Shown here one piece after another: positions 9,846 through 17,113 of a DNA stretch of 37,827 nt (position 1 is the stretch's first letter; every line of letters starts with the position of its first letter). The notes below the pieces were generated by a model. The model had not been told where the DNA came from. It searched no databases and worked only from the letters and a program-made list of their open reading frames with translations. This stretch comes from Paenibacillus koleovorans NBRC 103111. Lineage in GTDB: Bacteria > Bacillota > Bacilli > Paenibacillales > NBRC-103111. The position numbers and the translations under genes were made by a program. The stretch lies in the NCBI RefSeq assembly GCF_004000845.1, contig NZ_BIMA01000066.1, positions 1-37,827 on the forward strand. Reading direction: 5' to 3'.

Positions 9846-10709
9846 TCAACCTTTGATCGCACCGAGAGTAACACCTTGGACAAAGTACTTTTGCAGCCAT
9901 GGGTAAATCAGCAGGATCGGCAGCGTTGCAAAAATGATGCTGGCGGATTTTATCCCTTCCGATACAAACCCCGTGTCTTGCTGCTCGTTGGGGTCAAAAT
10001 TCATTTGACTGAGCGCGACAAGCTCTCGCAGCTTTAACTGCAGGGGATACAGGGAATTGTCGTTAATGTAGAACAACGCATCCGAGTACGAATTCCAGCG
10101 AGCGACCATATAGAACAGGGCGATTGTCGCAAGCATCGCTTTGGACAGCGGTAAGACTACCCGAAACAAGATGACGAAGTCGTTGGCGCCGTCCATTACG
10201 GCAGACTCGATCAGGCTCTCCGGGATATTGCTGAAGAAACTTTTCATGATGATGACGTTAAACGAGTTGATCAAGACGGGTATGATTAGCGACCACATTG
10301 AGTTGATCATGCCCAGCTTTTGCACGACGAGAAATGTAGGAACGAGACCTCCGCTGAAGTAGAGGGTGATGGAGATCATCACCAGGATAAACGTCCTGCC
10401 CTTGAACGTCTTGCGTGATAGCGGGTAAGCGAGAAACACGCTCATCAGCAATGCCATTACCACATAGATCACGGTCACATAAACCGTAAACCACAGGGAT
10501 TGGAGCATAGACTTGTTGCTGAACACCTTGTCATACCATTCCCATGTGAACCCGACCGGAAAGAAGCTGATTCTCCCGGTTACGATCGCTTCGCTGGAAC
10601 TCAGCGATACAGCCGCGATGTTGATGAAGGGAAACAGGCAGATCAAGGCAAGAAACGATATGATGGATACATTCACGATATTTCCAAAATTCCAGGCTCG
10701 TTTGGTCAT
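9846..10709 (-). CDS. Sugar ABC transporter permease (LplC/YtcP type)
   Basis: This 287-aa integral membrane protein has about six transmembrane segments. It carries the EAA-loop motif of MalG-type permeases (ESAVMDGANDFVILFRVVLPLSKAML), the contact site for the ATPase. The C-terminus KYFVQGVTLGAIKG is typical of the LplC/YtcP group. It forms the inner-membrane channel together with the protein of the next gene upstream. The ATG at 10709 follows AAGGAAG at good spacing; the frame extends to 10748 but that start lacks such a site and would overlap the previous gene. The gap to the upstream permease gene is only 16 nt, so the two are co-transcribed. Confidence 0.9.
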   Translation of the reverse strand: MTKRAWNFGNIVNVSIISFLALICLFPFINIAAVSLSSSEAIVTGRISFFPVGFTWEWYDKVFSNKSMLQSLWFTVYVTVIYVVMALLMSVFLAYPLSRKTFKGRTFILVMISITLYFSGGLVPTFLVVQKLGMINSMWSLIIPVLINSFNVIIMKSFFSNIPESLIESAVMDGANDFVILFRVVLPLSKAMLATIALFYMVARWNSYSDALFYINDNSLYPLQLKLRELVALSQMNFDPNEQQDTGFVSEGIKSASIIFATLPILLIYPWLQKYFVQGVTLGAIKG

Positions 10710-10725
10710 GATGCTAGCTTCCTTT

Positions 10726-11694
10726 CTACCAGATTCCATCTTCGCCAAGTTTCTTGGCCAAGAAGTTTGAAATGACCAGCAGAACTAAAGCCACCGTAGA
10801 TTGAAACAAACCGATTGCAGTAGCTAAGCTAAATTGAGCGTTTTGAATACCGACTTGGTAAACAAATGTAGCTATGACTTCCGAGTTCTCGGATACCAGT
10901 GAATTGCTTAAAGCGAACACGCGTTCAAAACCGACGTTCAGGATATTCCCAATTGTGAGTATGAACAAGATCACGATCGTCGGACGAATACATGGCAAGG
11001 TAACATGCCAGATCAGACGAAATCGTTTCGCGCCATCCACACTCGCAGCTTCATACAGTTCGGAATTGATACCTGCCATGGCAGCCAGGTAGATAATGGC
11101 CCCCCAGCCGATATTCTGCCAGACGCCTGAAGCCACGTACGTGAAGATCCACCAATTCGGGTCGGTCAGAAATGGAATCGTCCCGATCCCAGACCACTCA
11201 AGGATATGGTTAACCAGACCGTATTTGACTGACAGGATCTGATACAACATACCGCTGATGATGATCCATGACAGAAAGTGAGGCAAGTACAACAAGGATT
11301 GAGATATCTTCTTGAATAATCCTGTGCGCAGTTCGTTCAGAAGAATAGCGAGCACGATAGGACCAGGAAACCCGACAGCCAGATCCAGCAAGCTTAGCAT
11401 CAGTGTATTGCCCAAGGCGCTCCAGAACTGCTTCATTCGGAATAATTCCCGGAATACATCCAGTCCTACCCATTCACTTCCGAAAAAGCCCTTGAACATG
11501 TTGTAGTCTTGGAATGCGATGACGATACCGTACATCGGATAGTATTTGAATACGAAGTAAAACAATACGGGAATGCAGACCATCAGATACAAGTAACGAT
11601 CTTTAAAGAAGTGACTATAGCTCCCCTTTCTCTTAGGAATGTAGTTGGCTGTTGCGGGCAAAGTAGATAATTGATTCTGTGGCGATTGGCTCAT
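10726..11694 (-). CDS. Sugar ABC transporter permease (LplB/YtcP-partner type)
   Basis: This 322-aa protein has the features of MalF-type permeases in the LplB group: an early KDRYLYLMVCIPVLFYFVFKYYPMYG membrane segment, the FGSEWVGLDVFRELF block, and the EAA loop ELYEAASVDGAKRFRLIWHVTLPCIRPTI. It pairs with the permease encoded downstream. The ATG at 11694 is preceded by a near-perfect AGGAGGAGAGG. The frame is open back to 11823, but the extra 43 residues are polar and have no ribosome site. It is the first gene after the regulator (144-nt gap), and a cre-like site lies in that gap. Confidence 0.9.
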   Translation of the reverse strand: MSQSPQNQLSTLPATANYIPKRKGSYSHFFKDRYLYLMVCIPVLFYFVFKYYPMYGIVIAFQDYNMFKGFFGSEWVGLDVFRELFRMKQFWSALGNTLMLSLLDLAVGFPGPIVLAILLNELRTGLFKKISQSLLYLPHFLSWIIISGMLYQILSVKYGLVNHILEWSGIGTIPFLTDPNWWIFTYVASGVWQNIGWGAIIYLAAMAGINSELYEAASVDGAKRFRLIWHVTLPCIRPTIVILFILTIGNILNVGFERVFALSNSLVSENSEVIATFVYQVGIQNAQFSLATAIGLFQSTVALVLLVISNFLAKKLGEDGIW

Positions 11695-11767
11695 GCTCAC
11701 CTCTCCTCCTGACTGCCTTAATCCTAAATCGAGGGAGAGCTGGCGACAATCCTTACTTTCTGTCATA

Positions 11768-11781
11768 TGTAATCGCTTTCT
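11768..11781 (-). promoter_or_regulatory. cre-like catabolite-repression site (CcpA)
   Basis: On the minus strand the sequence AAGAAAGCGATTACA fits the published Bacillus cre consensus WTGNAANCGNWNNCW at all but one position. It lies 74-87 nt before the first permease start, so CcpA could repress the transporter, esterase and lyase genes when preferred sugars are present. This is a sequence match only. Confidence 0.4.
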
Positions 11782-11837
11782 TTCTTTTTCCGTACGTGAC
11801 GCCACTTTTTCAATACTGTGCAAGAAACTGAATGTGA

Positions 11838-14162
11838 TTAGCGGCTTCTGCGGTAATCACCGGGGGTGATCCCTTCGAATTTCTTGAAAAATCGGTTCAG
11901 GCTCTGCTCATTGTTATACCCCAAGCTAATCGCGATGTCGGCGATCGCGATCGTCGTCTGACGCAACAGTCGCTTGGCTTCCTCGATTCGCAGTTTGTTA
12001 ATATAGGCAAGCAGGTTCTCTCCCGTTTCCCCCTGGAAGCGTCGACGTAATTGGGAGTAGCTGATCCCCATTTTCTCCGAGAGCTCATTGAGATCGATAT
12101 CGGAGCGAAAGTTCTGTTCGATGTACGCCATCACACGATTGACGTAGTCTGTGCTGCCCAGCTTGCTCGAATTCGCGTGTTCAACGATCTTGCGGTAGAT
12201 CGATGTAAACCAATGATCGATATCCTCCAGCGATTCGTGATCCAGAAGCTGCTGGTAGATGTTCTTGTCGGGGACTCCGATTAAGTCACTGGTGTTCATC
12301 CCCAACTCCATCGTATGTTTGATCGTTACCGCTGCGAATTGATTCAGGATCAGATACACATGGTCCGCGCTTAATTCGGTTTTGGCACGTATTTCATCCA
12401 TAAAGTCATGGATCGCTTTCTCCACACCTGGCAGTGATCCCAGTTGCAACTGATTGAACACAGCATTTTCTTTGCTGGTTGGGTAGTAGTTTTTGGGGAT
12501 GCCGGACAACTTGTTTTCATAAAAGATAATCGCCGCTCTCCCGTGCACCAGCCTGCGCTGCAGCGAGGAGAGGGCATCTTCATAAGAAACTTCGATCCCT
12601 TCGGAGCCGTGCTGCAGCGATCCGAGCCCCACACTCAGCGTGAAGTTCGTCAGCTTCTTCATCTCATGCTGGACGAATTCAAATACGCCCTTCAACCAGA
12701 CATCCACCTCAGCTTGATTATCGCACGCACAGTTGATGATGAAGCCGAGCTTATTCTTCTCCATAATCGTTCCGATACTGCTCCAGGGCTGTTCCATCAT
12801 ATCTTCGATCATCTTGAGCAAGACAGCGTGCAGATAGAACTGGTGATTCTCCGGAAAAGCTGCTTGAAACTCCTTATACTGATCAACCGATATCGCCGCA
12901 CAGATAAAGTAGTCCTGAGGGAAGCTGATACTCAGCAGCTCCTCGTTAATCGATTCAATGGCGGCGCCGTTCAACAATCCTCTCACAGCCTGGTCCCGCA
13001 TCGCTTTTTTGTTTTTCTCCAGCGCGCTGAACACCTGCTCCTCCTGCTTGATGATTTCATTGAACGCGTTCGTCAGTACCTCTACTTCATTCGCATTCTC
13101 ATTGAGACTTAACTTCCTTTGCTGTTTCAACGTTTGAATCAGCCTACGAACCGGGCTGTACAACCTTCTCAGAATCCAGTAACTGCACAACAGTTCGAGC
13201 GCCAGCAGCATCACAAACAGATACGACAGATTAAAGCGCAAGGCGTTAGCCTTGGACGTGAGTCGATCCAGCGAGTTGACCCCCACATACGTCCAATCAT
13301 TCACGTTTGACTTGTAGTAGCTGATCAGTTTCCGCTCGTTTTGTACGTTTTCCGTAAAGTACCCTTCGGCCTCCGGACTGGCGATGATCTTCTTCATCGT
13401 AGACTGATACGCGATATTCGTGCCGACCAGCGATTTGTCCGTATGCGAGATCACATCGCCTTTGCTGTTGACCATATAGATATTGCTGCCCTCATCCGTT
13501 TTACGGTTAATCAGTTGACTCAACCCGTCCTCGTACAGATTGATGAGGATGGCTCCCTTTACCTGTGTGGTGTACGCACTTAGGGGAAAGACATAGGTCA
13601 CCACATAATCGTTGTAGCTTATGACATTGTTTAACGATAAGGCGTCAGGAGAAACTTCTTTGTCAAAAGGAATCCGGCTGCTTAACCAAACCGCTTTTCC
13701 GTTGGCCTTGACGTACTCCGGCAGCCAGGACTTGTCATAGAAATCCTTCGTGTAAGCGGCTCCATAATTAGACGAGATTACATAATCTGCATCCTGCAGG
13801 TACAAGTAGACCGATTGAACCGTACTGCTGGTGGAAACCATCTGCTCCAGCGTCTGGAACATGTCCTTCATCAACAGGATATTATTGATCCGGTCTTCCC
13901 CTTCTGTCTGCTTTATCGCGCTATACAGATCATTCAGCTTCGCATTCAGCGAGAGCTTCAACGCATCCTTGCCGACAAAGTCTACCAGTAATTCGTTAAT
14001 GCTGCGGATGATCTCCAATTTCCCTGTCGAAGAACGACTAATCTCATCCTCGGCATACTTGTTCATACTATAGTCATAGACAAATACGATGAGGGAGAAT
14101 GTAATCAACAGCAAACCAGTGAATATCGCAAACGTTCTGGTCAGCAATTTGCTTTTACCCAT
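11838..14162 (-). CDS. Membrane-anchored sensor-regulator with AraC-type DNA-binding domain
   Basis: This 774-aa protein has a transmembrane segment at residues about 10-29, an extracytoplasmic sensor of about 280 residues that looks like a double-Cache domain (VNSKGDVISHTDKSLVGTNI in its distal part), a second transmembrane segment at about 312-332, a short HAMP-like linker, a mid-cytoplasmic region of about 270 residues, and a C-terminal AraC HTH pair at 672-774 (DLNELSEKMGISYSQLRRRF; IADIAISLGYNNEQSLNRFF). This is the architecture of regulators that accompany LplABC-type transporters in Paenibacillus and sense an oligosaccharide outside the cell without a separate kinase. AAGGGGG precedes the ATG. 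It is the first gene of the locus and presumably activates the genes downstream. Ligand unknown. Confidence 0.9.
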   Translation of the reverse strand: MGKSKLLTRTFAIFTGLLLITFSLIVFVYDYSMNKYAEDEISRSSTGKLEIIRSINELLVDFVGKDALKLSLNAKLNDLYSAIKQTEGEDRINNILLMKDMFQTLEQMVSTSSTVQSVYLYLQDADYVISSNYGAAYTKDFYDKSWLPEYVKANGKAVWLSSRIPFDKEVSPDALSLNNVISYNDYVVTYVFPLSAYTTQVKGAILINLYEDGLSQLINRKTDEGSNIYMVNSKGDVISHTDKSLVGTNIAYQSTMKKIIASPEAEGYFTENVQNERKLISYYKSNVNDWTYVGVNSLDRLTSKANALRFNLSYLFVMLLALELLCSYWILRRLYSPVRRLIQTLKQQRKLSLNENANEVEVLTNAFNEIIKQEEQVFSALEKNKKAMRDQAVRGLLNGAAIESINEELLSISFPQDYFICAAISVDQYKEFQAAFPENHQFYLHAVLLKMIEDMMEQPWSSIGTIMEKNKLGFIINCACDNQAEVDVWLKGVFEFVQHEMKKLTNFTLSVGLGSLQHGSEGIEVSYEDALSSLQRRLVHGRAAIIFYENKLSGIPKNYYPTSKENAVFNQLQLGSLPGVEKAIHDFMDEIRAKTELSADHVYLILNQFAAVTIKHTMELGMNTSDLIGVPDKNIYQQLLDHESLEDIDHWFTSIYRKIVEHANSSKLGSTDYVNRVMAYIEQNFRSDIDLNELSEKMGISYSQLRRRFQGETGENLLAYINKLRIEEAKRLLRQTTIAIADIAISLGYNNEQSLNRFFKKFEGITPGDYRRSR

Positions 14163-14523
14163 GGGAGAACGCCCCCTTACTTTTTTTAGATACCCGTTTT
14201 TACAAATCCGTCTCGGAATTCGCTGTTTCTCCGTTAATTCCTCCGTCGATACCGACGAATAACCAATTCACACGCAGTACATGCCAAAATGATCCAACTC
14301 ACAATAAGAAACAAGTTCCGCCTCCCCCTGTAGTCGTCACCTGCTCGTACACATGCTTCAGAAACACATACCCATCATCTGATGACGATCAACCAGACAG
14401 AGTCTGTAACTGAATGGACGGTCATTTATTGGCACAACCCCATACTCCCAAGATTCCCCCCACCGTCCCACGGAGCAGAGAGGTTGCGATAAATCTGATT
14501 TTAAGCTCGATTGCTATGGATGA
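14163..14523. other. Intergenic region upstream of the sensor-regulator
   Basis: No gene, RNA or convincing promoter was recognised. It should hold the promoter of the minus-strand AraC sensor gene, but no clear -10/-35 pair could be picked. Confidence 0.4.
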
Positions 14524-14727
14524 ACTCGGTTAAGTCACATTTTAAACACAGAAGGAGAAAAAATTCAATATGTGTTAGGCATATTGCCCGGTTGGACTGG
14601 TCCTCGAGCCAATATCGAAGATCTGCTATCCATGAACCAATCTGTGATTCGACCAATCTCCCCTGCATCACTCACGGTGGGCGATCATGTGGAAGCGGTA
14701 GTATCAGTATATCGAATCAATAAATAA
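14524..14727 (+). pseudogene. Unidentified protein C-terminal fragment
   Basis: This frame reads THE-like scrap TRLSHILNTEGEKIQYVLGI, then LPGWTGPRANIEDLLSMNQ, then SVIRPISPASLTVGDHVEAV and VSVYRINK before TAA at 14725-14727. It begins right after a TGA and has no good start codon or well-spaced ribosome site. The residue composition, with an alternating hydrophobic beta-like end, looks like real protein rather than noise, so it may be the tail of a decayed gene. The family is not recognised. Confidence 0.3.
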
Positions 14728-14835
14728 TGGGGATGCCTAAGCCCGTGACGGTTACCTCAACAAACAGCTTTAGGTAAATTCGATTAGCTCTGCATGACCT
14801 CCGGAGGTGTCCACTTTAGTTGCATAAAGATGAAG

Positions 14836-14864
14836 TTGATTGGTTATCATAATAATGATAAAAT
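14836..14864 (+). promoter_or_regulatory. Promoter and palindromic operator of the antitoxin gene
   Basis: TTGATT at 14836-14841, a 17-nt spacer, then TAAAAT at 14859-14864 make a sigma-A-type promoter. Overlapping it, TTATCAT at 14844-14850 and ATGATAA at 14855-14861 form a perfect inverted repeat with a 4-nt centre. Phd/YefM antitoxins autorepress by binding palindromes over their promoters, so this is a natural operator. Confidence 0.6.
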
Positions 14865-14886
14865 GATGTTATGAGGAGGGAGTGCC

Positions 14887-15165
14887 TTGCCGCAAATTAG
14901 ACCTGTATCCGATCTTCGAAATAATTTCGCCGAAATATCAAAGATTGTTCACGAAACTCGTGAACCGGTATTTCTTACGAAAAATGGACACGGTGATATG
15001 GTTGTCATGAGTATTGAGCAGTATGAGAATATGCAGTACAACACCGAGATTTTTGCAAAGCTGCAAGAGGCTGAAAGCGAAGCATATAACTCTGACGTCC
15101 GTTATAGCCATGACGAGGTGTTTAATCAATTAAGACAGCGGATTCGTAAGGGAGATAAAGAATAA
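14887..15165 (+). CDS. Type II antitoxin, Phd/YefM family (orphan)
   Basis: This 92-aa protein begins PQIRPVSDLRNNFAEISKIV and continues REPVFLTKNGHGDMVVMSIEQYENM, the classic YefM/Phd N-terminal DNA-binding fold. The C-terminal third is acidic and would wrap a RelE/YoeB-like or Doc-like toxin. The start is TTG at 14887, supported by GAGGAGGG just before it. A toxin gene normally overlaps or follows within a few bases. Here the next frame is a truncated glycosyltransferase, so the toxin is missing. The gene keeps an intact promoter and palindrome, so it may still be expressed. Antitoxin family is confident; loss of the toxin by recombination is inference. Confidence 0.88.
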   Translation: MPQIRPVSDLRNNFAEISKIVHETREPVFLTKNGHGDMVVMSIEQYENMQYNTEIFAKLQEAESEAYNSDVRYSHDEVFNQLRQRIRKGDKE

Positions 15166-15199
15166 TTATTACACAAACTGGGGGCTGATTGCCTTCAGT

Positions 15200-15775
15200 T
15201 TGTTTGATCTCCTTGACAACAATGGCGGCCAACAGCTCGCATTAATGACCGGGCTCAGGCATTGCAGGGGTAACCTTGTTGTGCTAATGGATGACGATAT
15301 GCAAAATCCACCCAAGGAGGTAATAAAGCTAATCCATAAAATTAACGAGGGTTACGACGTTGTTATCGGCACAAGGATAGTCTATAACCAATCTTGGCTG
15401 AGAAAGCTTGTATCGTACCTCCATCAAATGCTTGTGTTTATGAGCACAAAACAGAGAGTTTCGTTCAGCAACTTCTTAATTATGAGAAGCGTGATAGTGA
15501 AGATGCTTATTGAGGATCAAACGCCGAATCCTATTATTCAGGGGCTAATCTTAAAAAGTACATCGAATATAGCAAACACATTAATAGAGCATCACAAGAG
15601 GAAGCATGGAAATTCAAACTATAATATCGTAAAACTATTCATGCATTGGTTAAGGGTTTCTCCATATTACATATCCCTATCTGTGAGGTATTCACTTTTT
15701 CTGTTGATGATCATGGTGACCGTAGGGTTAGCTGCTAGTGTGTATTTGCTTGTAGAACATTTTCTAAGTCGTTAA
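15200..15775 (+). pseudogene. Family 2 glycosyltransferase, truncated at both ends
   Basis: The 191 codons match the middle of a GT2 polyprenyl-phosphate glycosyltransferase (GtrB/dolichol-phosphate-mannose-synthase type): GGQQLALMTGLRHC, then VVLMDDDMQNPPKEVIKLIH with the DxD-like DDD, then NEGYDVVIGTR. The first 70 or so residues of the catalytic domain, including the N-terminal nucleotide-binding strand and the first Asp motif, are absent; the frame simply runs into the end of the antitoxin gene. It ends just after one transmembrane segment (LFLLMIMVTVGLAASVYLLV), whereas intact members have a second one and a cytoplasmic tail. The first possible start is TTG at 15200 without a good ribosome site. 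It should be inactive. Confidence 0.75.
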
Positions 15776-16182
15776 AACCGTATCTTAAATGAGGAGAGGG
15801 CCGCCGCGCGGTATGCGCTGAGAATCAGTAGACCATTTAGAAACGATGTTTATTATGATCTGTTTTGTGGTTCGGGTACGACACCGGATAAACGTACTCA
15901 GTTCCCCGCACATCAAATCGAGCGAACAGAAGGGCGAAGCACCTGCACAAGTTCTAATTCTACGCAACATAAAGCGACTATAACAGACGCCGCGGCAGCG
16001 AGGTCGCCTCCTGTGGACGAGACATGTGGAATGCTTAATATTGATGGTTCTAAATCAATAAGTGAGATGTGACAGTTTTGCTCAAAAGTTTTATTACTAT
16101 TTAGTAGGGATCTTAGCTTAACTGGAAGCACACGTCAGCCGAGTGCACTACCAAAGAAGTACTTCCTTAAATGGAGAATCAT
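15776..16182. other. Intergenic stretch without a recognisable gene
   Basis: The glycosyltransferase frame stays open after its stop to about 16070 and reads DLFCGSGTTP at one point, reminiscent of DNA methyltransferase motif I. The flanking residues are compositionally random, so no gene is called. The tRNA promoter should lie at its right end but could not be fixed. Confidence 0.4.
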
Positions 16183-16257
16183 GGGGTTTTAGCTCAGCTG
16201 GGAGGGCGCATCGCTGGCAGCGATGAGGGCAGGGGTTCGATCCCCTAAACTCCACCA
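16183..16257 (+). tRNA. tRNA-Ala (anticodon GGC), possibly defective in the T-arm
   Basis: The 75-nt sequence folds as a cloverleaf. The acceptor GGGGTTT pairs with AAACTCC and includes the G3-U70 pair that marks alanine tRNAs. The D-arm is GCTC/GGGC, the anticodon stem CATCG/CGATG with loop CTGGCAG (anticodon GGC), the T-loop TTCGATC, and the CCA end is encoded. Counting positions, the 3' side of the T-stem has four bases (CCCT) against five on the 5' side (AGGGG), one base short of a standard 76-nt tRNA. It may therefore be a decaying copy or carry a sequencing indel. A perfect terminator follows directly. Confidence 0.85.
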
Positions 16258-16260
16258 TAC

Positions 16261-16306
16261 AAACAATTCAAAACCCTCCACTAACTTGGAGGGTTTTGAA
16301 TTGTTT
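16261..16306 (+). terminator. Intrinsic terminator of the tRNA-Ala transcript
   Basis: Positions 16261-16280 and 16287-16306 are exactly complementary, a 20-bp stem with loop CTAACT. The stem's 3' strand ends TTGTTT and is followed by CTTGGTTTTT. It begins 3 nt past the encoded CCA. Confidence 0.8.
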
Positions 16307-16503
16307 CTTGGTTTTTGGCAGACGCTGATCGTTCATTCTATTGCACCTACTCAAGCAGGAGGAGCGGGCGGGAGGTGACAACGGCAATCGAAGGGATGAC
16401 GGCGGAGACGCTTATGCAATATCCGCTGTCGGCTCGCTCTTCAAGGTTCAAACCGGAGTGAAGGGAGGAGCGACTTTTTTATATAAGGAAGGCTAACGAC
16501 TTG

Positions 16504-16540
16504 GCGGAATAACGAGAGGTAGATTTTCGAATTATTCCGC
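16504..16540. repeat. 9-bp inverted repeat, possible terminator
   Basis: GCGGAATAA at 16504-16512 pairs with TTATTCCGC at 16532-16540. It starts 6 nt past the stop of the minus-strand 39-aa gene, and on the plus strand it is followed by T-rich sequence. The rest of 16307-16546 shows no gene. Confidence 0.4.
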
Positions 16541-16546
16541 TTTGGT

Positions 16547-16666
16547 TTATTTGTTTTTCTTCTCTCTTTTCAGAAAGTCGTTTTTATAATATTTCCATCC
16601 TAAATACACGCCAATCGCACATATTACAACTATTTCCACATTAATAATAACAACCGTGATGTTCAA
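16547..16666 (-). CDS. Small single-span membrane protein (39 aa)
   Basis: This minus-strand frame starts at TTG (16666) with AAGGAACGGG just before it. It encodes a hydrophobic N-terminal half (ITVVIINVEIVVICAIGVYL) and a very basic tail (KYYKNDFLKREKKNK), a typical small positive-inside membrane protein. It begins 30 nt past the stop of the 82-aa membrane protein gene and reads the same way, so the two should form one operon, divergent from the sigma/ABC operon. No family is recognised. By analogy, the B. subtilis sigY operon contains two small membrane proteins (YxlD, YxlE) that act on sigma-Y activity; a similar role here is only a guess. Confidence 0.55.
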   Translation of the reverse strand: MNITVVIINVEIVVICAIGVYLGWKYYKNDFLKREKKNK

Positions 16667-16695
16667 ACCCGTTCCTTTTTTTTCAGAATCAGCGC

Positions 16696-16944
16696 CTAGA
16701 GAAGGATCGGCAGGCTGAGGGTCAAATCTAAGGATATATAAATCATAGAAGCGATCGTTATCGCCAAACCCACGTATCCTGATATTCGATTGCGCTTCTT
16801 CACATCCTCTGTCGGTTTCTTTTTCCAGGAGCTTCTCCCTGACATTCGAAAAGACAGAACAGGATTAAATATTGAGATTAGGCTGGGTGTTCCAAGAACT
16901 AAGAAAAAAAGGGCAGCCATAATAATTCGATCTTCCATATCCAT
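16696..16944 (-). CDS. Small two-span membrane protein, possibly DUF6199-like
   Basis: This 82-aa protein starts at ATG 16944 behind GAGGGGGAA. Residues about 6-26 (IIMAALFFLVLGTPSLISIF) and 58-80 are hydrophobic. Between them lies a polar loop with NP, a Trp and RISGYVG, a layout that recalls the small DUF6199 membrane proteins (asparagine-proline, Trp, then RI-G before the second helix). A longer frame to 16974 exists, but the inner start has the better ribosome site. On the opposite strand and about 170 nt away begins the sigma/ABC operon. Function unknown; the DUF link is from memory and weak. Confidence 0.6.
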   Translation of the reverse strand: MDMEDRIIMAALFFLVLGTPSLISIFNPVLSFRMSGRSSWKKKPTEDVKKRNRISGYVGLAITIASMIYISLDLTLSLPILL

Positions 16945-17053
16945 TTGCGTTCCCCCTCGTTGATTCTCTTTCAATCATATATCGGATATTTGCGGGAGGA
17001 AATTATAATCGATTAATTAAGTTGCAAAATGGTGTTAATGTAAAAAAAGGACC

Positions 17054-17077
17054 AAACTTTTTTTTGTTATGGACGTC
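17054..17077 (+). promoter_or_regulatory. Candidate ECF-sigma promoter of the ABC/sigma operon
   Basis: AAAC at 17054-17057, 16 nt, then CGTC at 17074-17077 matches the layout of Bacillus ECF promoters (for example sigma-W, TGAAAC-N16-CGTA; several others use CGTC). The spacer opens with a run of eight T, a feature known to be important at several ECF promoters. Transcription would begin about 17085-17090, ahead of the GTG at 17114 and past the upstream ATG at 17069. This supports both autoregulation by the operon's own sigma factor and the choice of the GTG start. Confidence 0.5.
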
Positions 17078-17113
17078 GTAGTCAGTAACAAAGAAAATTC
17101 AGGTGGTGGAAGC

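Noticed and set aside
12444-13112. Plus-strand frame of 222 codons
   Set aside because: Antisense to the AraC sensor-regulator with no recognisable domains; a shadow frame.
15776-16070. Open frame containing DLFCGSGTTP, resembling DNA methyltransferase motif I
   Set aside because: No start codon, no second methyltransferase motif, and random-looking flanks; the match is probably chance.
17002-17027. Divergent sigma-A promoter for the small membrane-protein genes (TATAAT on minus strand)
   Set aside because: The -10 is good, but the best -35 (TTGCAA) is only 14 nt away, so the promoter is not called.
17069-17113. ATG start of the first ATPase
   Set aside because: The likely ECF promoter -10 lies downstream of it, and GTG 17114 has the better ribosome site.
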